From contig OX438751.1 of assembly GCA_949316235.1 (NCBI GenBank), positions 8,084,413-8,148,412 of the forward strand: a DNA stretch of 64,000 bases, in the 5' to 3' direction. Below are positions 1 to 11,500 of this stretch, one piece after another. This DNA is from Oegoconia quadripuncta (taxonomy: Eukaryota; Arthropoda; Insecta; Lepidoptera; Autostichidae). How positions within the stretch are numbered: position 1 is the first letter of the stretch; every line of letters begins with the position of its first letter. A program made the position numbers and the translations under genes. The notes under the pieces are model-generated. The model was not told the origin of the DNA and made no database searches. It was given only the letters and a program-made list of their open reading frames with translations.

Positions 1-49
1 GGCTGTACGAAAGATACTGCAAAGTCACGGTATTTAACAACGGCTCACT

Positions 50-913
50 ATGCCTTATACTCCTGAGCAGAACGGCTGCAGTGAGAAAGAAAACCGGACT
101 CTTGTTGAATCTGCGACATCAATGATGTACACTGGAGGAGAATTACCGAAAGTGCCTTGGGCAGAACTTACTTATGTTCTTAATAGAACTGGACCCTGTA
201 GAGTGGATACGAAGGTACCGTGTGAGCTGTGGCATGGAAAAAAGCCCAACATAAGCCACTTACGAGTCATCGGAAGCAAGTGCTTTGTGCATATTCCAAC
301 ACCATGCCGTAAGAAAATGGATAAGAAAGCTGTTAAAGGAACGTTGTTAGGCTATGAAAACGACGATGGTAATCGAATCTGGGATGGAAGGAAGACAATC
401 AGGTCAAGGGACATAACTTTCGAGAGCGATGTTAAGTTCCGGATTTCCACCAGAATCCCCATTCATTCAGAGGGAGTTGAGAATGATGCAGATATTGAAC
501 GCGTTTTCGAGCTAAAGCGAGAACCGAATGAATTCGTTCATGAACATGTTCTAGAGGGAGATAGAACACAAGGTCAAGACCAAGTTCATGAGAGTGAGGA
601 TCATGGCGAGACCGATGAGAACGAGGGTCGAGATGAAGTTCGTGATAACGAGGGACTTAGTGACAACGACGATAACGGTGATTGTTTTATTGATGCTGAT
701 GTAGAGCAACTAGAAGTGGTTGAGCCTCTTCAAGAAATGGAGCCTCGATATAACTTGAAAAACAGATCAACCATCTCACGTCCCAAGAAGTTTGACGACT
801 ACGTTTGTTTCGTAGGCATTGAGAGATTCCCATGCACTTATAAGGAAGATATAGAGACAAAAGAATCTCTAGCTGACAATAAGGTTAGGACGCTGTTGCG
901 ATTTACCGCCTGA
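50..913 (+). pseudogene. copia integrase C-terminal part (fragment)
   Basis: A 287-codon open stretch of the copia Pol covering the end of the integrase catalytic region and the C-terminal linker before RT. The frame is open upstream to the window edge, so the ATG at 50 is not a real start. PYTPEQNG, the HLRVIGSKCFVHIP segment and the GTLLGYE segment are familiar copia landmarks. Residues about 150-235 are very acidic (D/E rich), as in this linker in many copia elements. It ends at a premature TGA just before the RT. Confidence 0.85.
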
Positions 914-1342
914 CAGAAAGGCACTGCCGTGTAAATGGGTTTTCTGAATCAAATGGAACCAAGACGGCCCTTAGACAAATATAAGTCGCGATTAGTAGAC
1001 AAGGGGTTCAAGCAACGAAAAGGAGCTGATTAATTTAGTCCGGTCGGTCGGATGGCTACGATAAGAGCTTTATTAAGTGTCAGTGCCAACGAGATGCTGC
1101 ATCTAACACAATTTGATGTCTCGACAGCTTTTCTAAATGGTACACTCAAAGAGGAAATCTACATGAAAGGAGGAAAGTAACCTGATGGTTTCAGCGATGG
1201 CACATCAAAAGTTTTTCGACTCATGAATAGTTTATACGGCCTGAAGCAATCATGGAGATGCTGAAACTCGTGCTTCGAAGAGATCCTTATAGAGAAAGGC
1301 TTCGTACAGAATACAGCTGATTGTTGCCATTTTACAAAGAAA

Positions 1343-2206
1343 ATGGGAGATAAAAAGATTCTCATAACTCTGTATGTAGATGACGGGCTTGTAACCACTG
1401 CAGATGAAGATCTGGCGACGCAGTTCTTCAAGGAACTTAGGAATACGCTGAAGATCACAACTAAACCAGCCTCATTTTATTTGGGATTGGAAATTGCTCG
1501 GTCCAAAGACGATTCCATATTGATTAAGCAGGAATGTTATATGACAAAGATCTTGGAACGCTTCCGGATGATAGACTGTAATCCAGTCTCAACACCTATT
1601 GAAATTAATCAGACCCCTGAAACAGGGAAAGTTAACGACCCTGACGCCGAAGAATAAATTCCATACCGAGAGGCTGTAGGAGCATTAGCTTATTTGAGGA
1701 CAGGGACACGTCCTGACATTGCTTACGCTGTTGGGATAGTATCTAGAAAATTGGAGAATCCAACCAAGGCTGATTGGCTCAAAGATAAAAGGATATTTAG
1801 ATATCTCAAGGGAACAATGTCCTATGACATCAGATATAGTTCTGACTTTGCTACAGCCTGTATTGAATGCTACAGCGATGCAGATCATGGTAGCGACCAG
1901 CAAACTGGACGCTCTACGACAGGAGTTGCATGCCTATTTGCTGGCGGAGTTGTCTCATGGCTAAGTCGAGCATCGGTTGCGATCTCAACAACTGAGGCTG
2001 AGATTGTTGCTGCGTGCGCGGGCGCACGTGAGCTTGTATGGCTTCAAAGAGTCTATAGCCAACTTACAAGCTTGGAAGGCATTCCCACACCGAAAGTAGA
2101 TAATGAGGAAACCATACGCCTTGCACACAATCCAGAGTTTCATAAAAGGACTAAATACATCCGTATCCGTATTTCTTTGTACGAGAAACGGTGCAAGAGG
2201 GTCTAG
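1343..2206 (+). pseudogene. copia reverse transcriptase C-part and RNase H (fragment)
   Basis: Two open stretches in one decayed Pol: 1343-1657 holds the RT catalytic YVDD and the following FYLGLEI segment, and 1694-2206 holds the thumb and RNase H with conserved YSDADHGSD, VSWLSRASVAISTTEAE and ELVWLQ. A TAA near 1655 separates them. The sequence after 2206 still translates in another frame into the end of RNase H, so the stop at 2204-2206 is probably a frameshift product. Confidence 0.85.
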
Positions 2207-2344
2207 TGCATGTGTTAAAAACTAGTTCCGTGGAACAATTGGCTGACCTTATGAAGAAGGCAGTACCGAAGCCAAGGCTCATGAAAATTAGAGCGGATTT
2301 GGGACTGCGAAGCCTCTTCAACTAATGAGGGAAGGGATAAGGGG

Positions 2345-2600
2345 AATTTAGTGAAGTGACATTCTCTTGTATTCTAAAGTGTTGCTAACCTACTAGTTAT
2401 TTACTCTGTCTGTCAATGTCTTATGAAAAACTGTTCAAATTGTTTTATTATACCTACCTATATTTACCTATTGAACTAAAAGTTTCAGTCTGTTTATAAG
2501 TGTGTGTGCTAACAGTGTTTACAGACTATCTTTCAACTTTCGTGTGCTAACTTTATTTTTCGTGTGACTTGTTTAACCCTTTTTAGCTTCCTATTTTTGC
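2345..2600. other. Sequence 3' of copia element, possible LTR remnant
   Basis: AT-rich, no open frame. It begins directly after the copia polypurine-like tract and could be a 3' LTR, but no second copy is available here for comparison. Confidence 0.3.
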
Positions 2601-2603
2601 TAC

Positions 2604-3478
2604 CTACATCTTGGTAAGCAATCTTTGGCAAACACGAACCACATGCGCTGCGGAATACATTAGCAAAGTGTCCTTTTTTAGAGCACAGTTGACAAACAGC
2701 CTGAAACGCAGGACAATTAATACGTTGATGAACATTTCTGCCGCAAAAGAAACAACGACGTTTTTCCTAACCGAAATTACTTGCAGCCTAATTATTTTGC
2801 CAACTGTCCTTATTTTCTTCTGATTGTATGGGAACATTAGGAACAACATTCAGTAAGGAGTTCGGATAAGAAGTCATTGCGGAAAAAGATTGCAAATTTT
2901 TTCAAATGTTTCTAATGATAATGCTTCATTTTGAACGTCATCGAATGACAATGTCAAATTTTCCAATAATCTTTGACGTATTTTTTGTGAATGGATACCG
3001 ATGTTGATACTGTTCAGCGGTCACCTTTTGAAAATTGCAGTCTTGCGCCAGTAGTTTAAGGGCTCGACTATAATCCGCTATGGATGCTTCAGGGTGTTGC
3101 CGTCTTGTAGATAGGACATGTCGCGCTAAGATTTGATTTTTAGGTTTTACATAGACATCCTTAAGCACCTCCATTGCCCTATTATAAATATCGCAACCCT
3201 TAATTAGAGCGAATAATTTATAATAATTTAGCCAAATAATTTACCAGGACCTTTAATTTAATCGCCGGGTTGGCATTTCCAATTTCTTCTGATATGAAAT
3301 TTTCAAAAGTATAGAGCCAGTGATTCCATATAAGCTCTGCATCACACGTACTTGGATCCACGTCAAATTTCTCCGGCTGAAGATATCGTGATGTTAATCT
3401 TATCGCCGTCGTACTCATGACAGCAGTTGTATGTGAACTGCCCGCCGCTTCGGAAGAATCAGCATTCCGATTAGACAT
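2604..3478 (-). pseudogene. Ty3/gypsy-type gag polyprotein, decayed
   Basis: Read on the minus strand. The N-terminal piece (3478 down to 3218) starts MSNRNADSSE and has a gag-like segment LQPEKFDVDP...WNHWLYTFENF. The middle piece (3174-2938) has ILKD-type and VKPKNQILARHVLSTRRQ segments typical of gypsy gags. The C-terminal piece near 2755-2670 has a CX2CX4HX4C zinc knuckle (CFFCGRNVHQRINC) followed by a second knuckle whose last cysteine is lost (CQLCSKKGHFANVF). Stops and frame changes separate the pieces. No matching pol or LTRs were found, so this is an orphan gag fragment. A domesticated gag is unlikely given the breaks. Confidence 0.75.
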
Positions 3479-3547
3479 TTTCTTTAGGCGGACATTAAAT
3501 AATTAAAGCTGAATAAATTGATACAGAGAAACGCAAAGTCTTTGGGA

Positions 3548-3577
3548 CCTGAATAAAGCCTTTAGGCTTTATTCAGG
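3548..3577. repeat. 30-bp palindrome containing AATAAA on both strands
   Basis: Two 13-base arms (CCTGAATAAAGCC and its complement) flank a four-base TTTA spacer. The arms put an AATAAA polyadenylation hexamer on each strand. It lies just upstream of the minus-strand gag remnant. Confidence 0.7.
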
Positions 3578-3740
3578 TTTAGAAATAAACCAACATTAAA
3601 TTATAGAATGACAGACATTACATAGTACATAGAGTAGGAAGTTTACAGAGAAACATAGATTATCTCAAGATCTAGCGTGCTAGGGAACTAAAAGCGCCGT
3701 AAGATTTTATTACAGAGCTTATATTTATCCTAATACCTAT

Positions 3741-4015
3741 ATAATAATAATAAATATCCTTAGACATACACACAGCGCCACCTAGTTCCACAGTAAGCAA
3801 CTAGAAGCTTGTGTTGTGGATACCAGATGGTTGATATACTACATAAATACATTTTTTTTTGTAAATAAATACTTATAATAAATGAAAACATCCATAACTC
3901 GGGTACACATGTCTGTATTCATCACACAAACATATTATGCCCCTAGCGGGATTCGAACCCGCAACCTTTTGGTATAGTGGTCAGAGTTGCTAACCACTAC
4001 ATCAAACAGGTCGTC
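3741..4015 (-). repeat. tRNA-headed SINE, family 1, near full length
   Basis: Minus-oriented copy. The head at the right end (about 3940-4015) reads as a tRNA-like A box and B box (GGTTCGAATCCCGC) with the CGACCTGTTTGGTG start. The conserved body follows, ending in the CCAGATGG and TAGATGGCGCTGTGTG signature at the left end. About ten copies of this family occur in the window. Confidence 0.85.
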
Positions 4016-4478
4016 AAATATGTAATGTAAATAATGTAAAATAATAAGTGTGAATAGATACACGGTTGAATTACACATTTCAACACTGTCACTTATTTTA
4101 AGTGACCATACGTGACGCCTTAAATCCAATCACAAAACAATGGTTTAGAAAAAGTGAAATGTTTGTTTTGCACCGTTGGGCTGGGTGGCCAATATTTAAA
4201 GTCTTCTATTGTCGCGAATGTTGCCTCACTTAAATAAAATGTGAAGTACCTAGATAAACTTGGATCGACTTTCCGTCACTAACGTTTATAAAAAATTGGT
4301 TGCAATCACACCACTTAATGAGACACTAATAGACATTAAACTTTGTATGAAAAAATAATTTTGACTTTTAGTAGACATTTTGTTAAATGTAGATAACGAT
4401 AGCAAAAATACTTATAAGGTTACGGTACGGTGGATCATCTTTGTAAGTCGATTTCATGTAATCTGTTAGGTTTTGCTC
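4016..4478. other. Intergenic, no recognisable feature
   Basis: AT-rich sequence with short open frames only; nothing supported. Confidence 0.5.
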
Positions 4479-4634
4479 ATTGGTATCGATTCGGATGTAC
4501 ACCAACTAAACTAACCTAAACTAAAACCAGTTTTAAAGTAGTACTGTCTCTTTCTCCCTGGAACAGTACGATGCGATGGCACCACTCTAAAAACGGTTTT
4601 AGTTTAGTTGGTGTACATCCGAATCGACACCATT
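4479..4634. mobile_element. Short fold-back MITE
   Basis: About 156 bp whose ends are inverted repeats of about 36 bases: the left arm (4479-4514) begins ATTGGTATCGATTCGG and contains GTACACCAACTAAACTAA; the right arm (4599-4634) is its complement with two or so changes. Nothing coding inside. The family is not recognised. It sits about 675 bp upstream of the ATP13A1 start codon. Confidence 0.75.
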
Positions 4635-5308
4635 GTTTGAGTGTTACGTACCTATATTTTTTTTAAGTTACTGTACTGTAATATTGTTAAAATTATACTT
4701 TTTGGCTGGATAGGTAACGTGATATCTAGCGTTCATAACCGCTTTCGCCTGTGTGAACTATCTTTTTCTCTCAATCATTATTTATTGGGCGCATCACTAA
4801 AATATCAATACCGAAATAAGAATTAGAAATCTACTGCTAGAAATTACAAATAAGTAAGGGCCCGACGAAGGTAACGTCTCCGAAAAAACCTAAGGAAATA
4901 ATATTTATTGCTCCACATCCACATGGTTATAATTGTATAATATTGATACCACTACTTTCTTCTAAGATTTCTTCTACCTTTGCTTACTTTGTATTGTAAT
5001 AGTGATAGGCACTAACACTAACTATACCTTCAAAGTTCAGAGGCACCTGACCAATATTTTTTTTTTCGTCTGTGCCACACACACCAAGGAAACATCAAAG
5101 AAAGGCCTAACCACAATGCCACACACAACCTCGGCATGTGTCAAACTGTGTGTGTAATTTTTTTGAAGAAATTGTGTTTTTCTGTTTTCATCCAATCAGT
5201 ATTTATTTCTGTGAAAAATGATAATCGAGGTGTAGACACGTCATATATAAATTATGAAAGAACTTTCTAATAAACGGGAATTGTAAAAATATATAGTTAA
5301 AAACTATC
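4635..5308 (+). promoter_or_regulatory. Upstream region of ATP13A1 (promoter/5' UTR presumed)
   Basis: The 5' UTR and promoter of the + strand ATP13A1 gene must lie in or before this AT-rich interval, unless a non-coding first exon is further upstream. I see no convincing TATA or initiator that fixes the start site. A CACACAC-type stretch near 5078-5150 is the only local compositional feature. Confidence 0.35.
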
Positions 5309-5584
5309 ATGGTATCAAAATCAAACAAGATGCAGTCGTCACTGGACGATTTAGTTCAATATACACAGCTGTTTAAGCCGGTGGCAACTGTTTTTCAAGG
5401 GACTGTGCTACCGTTTTTGGTCATTTATCCTGTGATTTTCTATTCATGGATTTTTGTATATGGTTTTGAGGATAATTTCGAAGCTGGGTTTGTAATAGTG
5501 GCAGTGGTAGCTATCATACAAATTCTCATTTGCCTTTGTTGCTACTGGAGCGTACACATTCAGTGCTTCTTGGCCTGTTCGGCG
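5309..5584 (+). CDS. ATP13A1: ATP13A1 exon 1
   Basis: 92 codons starting at ATG, ending at GCG|GTAAGT in phase 0. Encodes the cytosolic N-terminus and the P5A-specific N-terminal membrane hairpin: two hydrophobic segments around residues 27-48 and 55-78, ending in the conserved WSVH motif region. Confidence 0.9.
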
Positions 5585-8500
5585 GTAAGTTTTACTCTTG
5601 TACTTTTAGCAGGTAGGTATGGTACCTACAAATATATATTTTTTATCTGTGCTACATAATTCTCTTGTTTTACAGGTAAAAGATCCAATACAGGCTGAAA
5701 TTGTAAAAGTAGTTCCGACTTCAAATAATGGATTTTCTGAAATTGTCAAACTTCATCAGACTAAGGTAAAACCATACTATAACCATGTAAATTAGCCTCA
5801 GTGGGACACTGTAGTGTAATTGTACAATATCAAGTAAAATTTTAGAGGTCGGCATCATTCACATGCAGGTTATATTAGGATGTGTCAAGTAGTGCACTAC
5901 CTTAATATTCCCTCATTGTTATGTTTGTAAGATAAAGTTATTGAGTGGAGACCACACACTGGCAAGCATATCCACTCACTAGGTGGACGGATAACCTGAT
6001 CAGTGGTTGTACCTTGATATAAGCCCAAAAGCCCGGCATGCCTTTATCTTAATGAAATACTCAATCAGGAATATCAATTTCAAAATTTATTGATCTATGC
6101 ATGGTACAGAAATTGCATATAATACTCAAAATTGAACAGAAAAGATGCGACAAGATGTGTTTAACTTCATTAACTGTATAAAAACCACTAATCATTCATC
6201 AACATATCTCGGGCATGCCCTACTCTGAAACCCTAGGCTCGCCACCGAACCTGATGTTGGTCACAGTCATTGGATGTAGGTCGCTCTGGAAATCTATAGG
6301 GGAAGCCTGTGCTCAGCAGTGGCCGTGTGGTTGATATGATGATCAATGATGATTTTATTTTACAGTCTACCAAAAGTGGCAGCCTCAAACCTGATGTTTG
6401 GTTTATGTTTCAAAAAAGCAAGTATGTTTATGATTGGGATAAGAAATGTTTTCATACCATTGAGTTCCCTGTTAATAGAACATATGAAGAGTATATGGAA
6501 TCCAAGGGGTATGCTGATGATGAGGCTATAGAAACAACTGAAAAGGAATATGGGAAAAATGAAATGACAATGGTAAGATGATTGAGTCCAATTGTGAAAT
6601 TTAGACCCTAGACCCAGATCTAAAGAACAATAGCATACCCATAGTTTATTTTTATGTGATGATATGACAAATGCTCTCTGGTCACGTCGTCCAACTGTCT
6701 TTGTCCTACCGATCGGACGACATGAATTTTTTCTTAACAGTGACCTATAGTCGAGTAGTTACGTAGAACATTTATCCCTTTCGACGGTTTACTGTCGACC
6801 TGTTTGGTGTAGTGGGTAGAAACTCTGACCACTATACCAAATGGTCGCGGGTTCGAATCTCGCAAGGGGCATATGTTTGTATGATGAATTCGGATGTCTG
6901 TACCCAAGTTATGGATGTTTTCATTTAAAAGATAAAGATAAAGATAAAGATAGCCTTTATTTCTGGCAGAGTTACACATTTTTACATATTGGCATGCACA
7001 ATTACTTTTGCTTATTTTTATTATTATTATTTTCACATTAAATTATTATTTTTACATATTAAATTGTTATTATTTCAAATTAAAAAATTTTACTTATATC
7101 TATCGAATTCATACAAATTAATTTCCGCAAATTACATTTCTATAAGTACAATTATTGTTATTATTAAATTTAATTGATTGAAAATCTTTAAATTTAGCAG
7201 CTCCATATTTCTTCTCCATCAGTAACCCCAGCAGTTTGTCTTCCGACATAGGCCTCCTCTAAGACTTTCCACTCCTTTCTGTCTTGTGCCTTCCTCGTCC
7301 AACATGCTCCTGCGACCCTTTTAATATCGTCCACCCACCTTCGCATCTGTCTCCCTCTTCTTCTCTTGTCCTCTCTAGGGTACCAGTATGTGACTTTTTG
7401 TGACCATTTATTTGTTCCTCTAATCATATGTCCCGTCCATCTCCATTTCGTTTTATGTATTACATAGGTTATTGGGGTGATTTTGGTTTTTTGTCTTATA
7501 TCTGTAAGTTTTACCCTGTCTCTTAACTTAACACCCACCATACTCCTTTGCATTGCATTTTGGCACACTTCCAGTTTTCTTAAGTTTTTCTTAGTTAGGG
7601 CCCACGTTTGGCATCCGTATGAAAGGCATGGTGTTATACACGTGTCCAGTACTTTGCCTTTCTGAGCGGGAGAAATATCCTTGTTCTTCATTATCTCTTT
7701 CAGTGACCAATACCTTTTCCAAGTGTTGCATATTCTTTTATCGATCTCCCTATCCATCTGGTCTGTCGGAGATATGGTTTGTCCCAAGTACTCGTAACTG
7801 TCCACGTACTCTATAGTAGTATTGTTCTTCAGTGTTATTGTTTCTTTCTGACCATTTGTCAATAGTTTAGTCTTTGTCAAATTCATTGTTAACCCCACTT
7901 TTTCACTTTCTGTGGCTAATTGGTCCAGCATCTCTTGCATTTCTATTGGGCTTGTGCACAGCAGTACTACATCGTCTGCGAATCTCAAATGGTGTAGATG
8001 TTCTCCGTTTATCATGAGTCCTTTTGTGCTCCAATCCAAGTTTCTAAATACTTGTTCTAGTACGGCTGAAAATAGTTTCGGGGACATAGGGTCACCTTGT
8101 CTGACTCCCTTCTGTATATCGAACTCTTCACCACTGGTTTCTAGTTTAATTTTGGCTTTGCCATTACTATAGATCTGTTTGATGAGGTTGATGTATTTGC
8201 CCTCTATTCCCTGTTTCTGTAGTGTGTCCCATATGTTTTGATGTTTTAAAGAGTCGAACGCTTTGTTGTAGTCTATGAATGCTATGTAATAAGTCCTCTT
8301 ATGTTCATTATATTTTTCAATTACTTGTTTTAAGGTATGTATGTGATCAATTGTGGAATAATTGCTTCGAAAGCCCGCTTGTTCTATAGGCTGATTTTCG
8401 TCTAATTTCTTGGTCATTCGTCCCAGTATTATTTTTGAGAATATTTTATATATATTAGACATGAGGCTTATTGGTCTGTAATTATTTATTTGTTCTTTAT

Positions 8501-11500
8501 CTCCTTTTTTATGTAGTAAGACGATCGTTGTTCGTGTCCATTGTTTTGGTATTTCTTCTGACACTAAAATATCATTAAATATGTCTGTGATGGTGTCTAC
8601 TGTAGCTTCTGTTGTTTCTTTCAGGATTTCATTTGTTATTCTGTCTTCCCCTGGAGCTTTTCTATTTTTTTGTGACGTTATAGCACTGATTACTTCCTGT
8701 CTTAATATGAGAGGGACTCTATCTGTGTCCGGATCCATGTTTCTTGTGTTAGTATTGTAGGTGGGAGCATCTGTGTAGAGTTGCCTATAGAAATCTGTTG
8801 CCGTTTTAATTATATCCTTTCTTTTAGTAACCAGTTTGTTTTTGTCTTTAAGCTTTGGTACCCAAGCTGTTGATTCGCATAACTCTTTTAATGCTTTTTT
8901 CACTCCTCCCGTCCTTTCAATATGATGGTTAATCATCGTTGTCCTAGCTTTGTTTCTATGTTTTCTTATACTCAGGTTTATATTCTTACTAATATTTGAT
9001 ATGTCGCTTCTTCTATTTTTCCTGTCTTGGAGCATTTCCTTTCTTTTTTCAATTAGCTGTCTTGCTTCGCATCCAATTTTATCTTTCCTTGTCGTTTGAA
9101 GTCGAACTTTGTTTCCGAAATCCTTTAATTCTTTTTCTAGTATATTGTATTTCTCGTAGACGCTTTTCTGGTTTTTTGTTCGTCGCAATTTTTGTTTTAG
9201 TTCTAGCAGTTTATCTTCGGGGATATCAGGCAGCTTATAGCTGCACGGTGGTGTAATTTGTCTATGTTTTTTGCGGGAGTTACAGCTTATAATCCCTCGC
9301 ACCATTCTGTGGTTAGTGTTGAAGTTCAGGTTGTTCACTGTTTCCACATTGCGAAATATTTTTTGGTCTCTCGCTAGTATGAAATCTATCTCATTTCTCA
9401 CTCTCCCACAGGGTGAGATCCACGTCCATTTTCTATTGGGTTTTTTCTTGTAGAAACTATTCAGTATCTTCAGATCATTTTGTATTCATTTATAATAAGT
9501 ATTTATTTACAAAAAAAATGTATTTATTTAGTATATTAATCATCTGGTATCCACAACACAAGCCTATAGTTGCTTATAGTGGAACTAGATGGCGCTGTGT
9601 GTGTGTCCAAGTGTGTGAGCGAGGAGATCAAAGCTTACTCCAAAGCATACAAAACCCGGCTGACAGACCAACCCAACAAGCTAGCAGTCCAGTCTTTATC
9701 TTTATCTTTAATAATCCTGGATAACCTATGAATGGAAATACGAGTAGCTATATCCATTGGGGTATGCACTCTCCCGACAAAGCCCTAAGAACAAATCTGC
9801 TCATAGTCACTGACTGATCGCCGGATAACGCCAACAAAAAAAAAAAAATTTATATACTGTCATTTACTGTCTCATGGTAAACTTGTCCAATTTGATATAC
9901 CTACACCGAAAATAAAAACAACCATTTGTAAATATACGTTCCATCTGAAATATGTAGGTACATTGCATAATCATAACGACCATTTAGAATAAACAACTTT
10001 TAAAATTAAAATTTTGCATTGAATTTAATGGCTTTAGAGGAAATAAAAAACAATTAGTCCTTTAAATTATATCTTCGTTTTAACAAAAAAGACTTGGTAG
10101 AAAAATGAAATGCCAATTATGTACTACAGATGTGTACCCCAAAGTTATGTTTTAAAAAGCTAGCTAGCTAGTTCTCCTGGTGGAAAGTGTGTGACTAAAA
10201 CTATCCATGGCATCTGTAGCGCCAAGAGAAGATAGATAGATGTCAACGCTTTTTACTTCAAATACAGGGATTACAGATGTGTTGTCACCCCGAGGGACAA
10301 CTAAGCCTGAATGTCTTCTTTAAGACTGTAAATCCATTAGGTCTCGTATCCTTCACACTGGACCAATGTGGGCATTGATGTTTGGCATCAGAAATAAATA
10401 ATTATGTATCCACCCAGCTGACCTGGCAATGAGACTGCAAACGCATCTCAGGTGAGCCTAAATTTTTATTTGGGCTTCCTGAAATGGTCAACATTGTTAT
10501 ATTGAAATATGTGAGATAATGATTGCTATTGTTACAGGTTGTGCCTGAATTCATTGAGTTATTCAAAGAACGAGCAACAGCCCCATTCTTTGTGTTCCAA
10601 GTATTTTGTGTTGCTCTCTGGTGTCTTGATAAATATTGGTATTATTCAATATTCACTCTTGTAATGCTTATCATGTTTGAGTGCACTTTAGTTCAGCAAC
10701 AGTTACGAAATATGGCTGAGATACGGAAAATGGGGAACAAACCTTATAGTATCAATGTGTACAGAAATAGGAGATGGCGTCAAATAAGGAGTGATCATTT
10801 GTTGCCTGGCGACATTGTGTCACTTACACGCTCAGGCAATGAAAATCTTGTTCCATGTGATATTGTGCTCTTAAGAGGTTCTTGTATTGTAGATGAATCC
10901 ATGTTAACTGGTGAAAGTGTTCCACAAATGAAGGAGGCGTTAGAAAACGAGAAAAACCTCGAACAAAACTTAGATCCAGAGGGTGATGGGAAGTTGCACA
11001 TGTTATTTGGTGGCACTAAAATTGTTCAACACTCTTCACCAACCAAAAATATTTCATCGCCCCTTAAGGCTCCAGATAATGGCTGCATTGGCTATGTGAT
11101 TCGCAATGGCTTTAACACATCACAGGGTAAATTATTAAGGACCATTTTATTTGGAGTTAAAAGGGTCACAGCCAATAATTTGGAAACATTCGGTTTTATA
11201 CTATTTTTGTTAATATTTGCCATTGCTGCTGCTGCATATGTTTGGGTTAAGGGTTGTGAGGACCCAGATAGGAACAGATATAAACTATTTTTGGAATGCA
11301 CTTTAATTTTGACATCTGTTGTGCCACCTGAATTGCCTATTGAGTTGTCTCTAGCAGTAAATACATCCCTGTTGTCATTGTCCAAACTATCAGTGTTTTG
11401 TACTGAACCATTCCGGATACCATTTGCTGGGAAAGTTAAAATTTGTTGTTTTGATAAGACAGGTACTTTGACAAGTGATAATTTAGTAGTAGAAGGTGTG

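Larger units (their letters stand above)
1..2345 (+). mobile_element. Ty1/copia retrotransposon, decayed 3' half
   Basis: The window opens inside the integrase of a copia-type Pol. Frame 50-913 carries the end of the integrase core (PYTPEQNG near the start), the typical copia stretch after it, and an acidic linker. Reverse transcriptase follows in pieces: FDVSTAFLNG near 1110, SLYGLKQ near 1230, and the catalytic YVDD at about 1372-1383. RNase H lies at 1694-2206 with YSDADHGSD and STTEAEIVAA. In-frame stops interrupt the RT at about 911, 947, 1030, 1178 and 1261, and again near 1655, so no Pol can be made. A purine-rich tract (about 2327-2344) resembles a polypurine tract, so a 3' LTR may begin just after it, but no second LTR is in the window to prove it. 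Confidence 0.9.

Noticed and set aside
1..3478. One composite LTR element from copia pol to the gag
   Set aside because: The pol is copia-type on the plus strand, and the gag is gypsy-type on the minus strand; they are separate elements.
6309..6365. ATG at 6309 as start of a separate small gene
   Set aside because: This part is intron 2 with repeat sequence; the frame becomes meaningful only after the acceptor at 6365, as exon 3 of ATP13A1.
6796..6870. tRNA gene
   Set aside because: A and B boxes are present, but the segment lacks a closed acceptor stem and continues into a shared SINE body. The same holds for the other SINE heads (24534, 25562, 34042, 40067).
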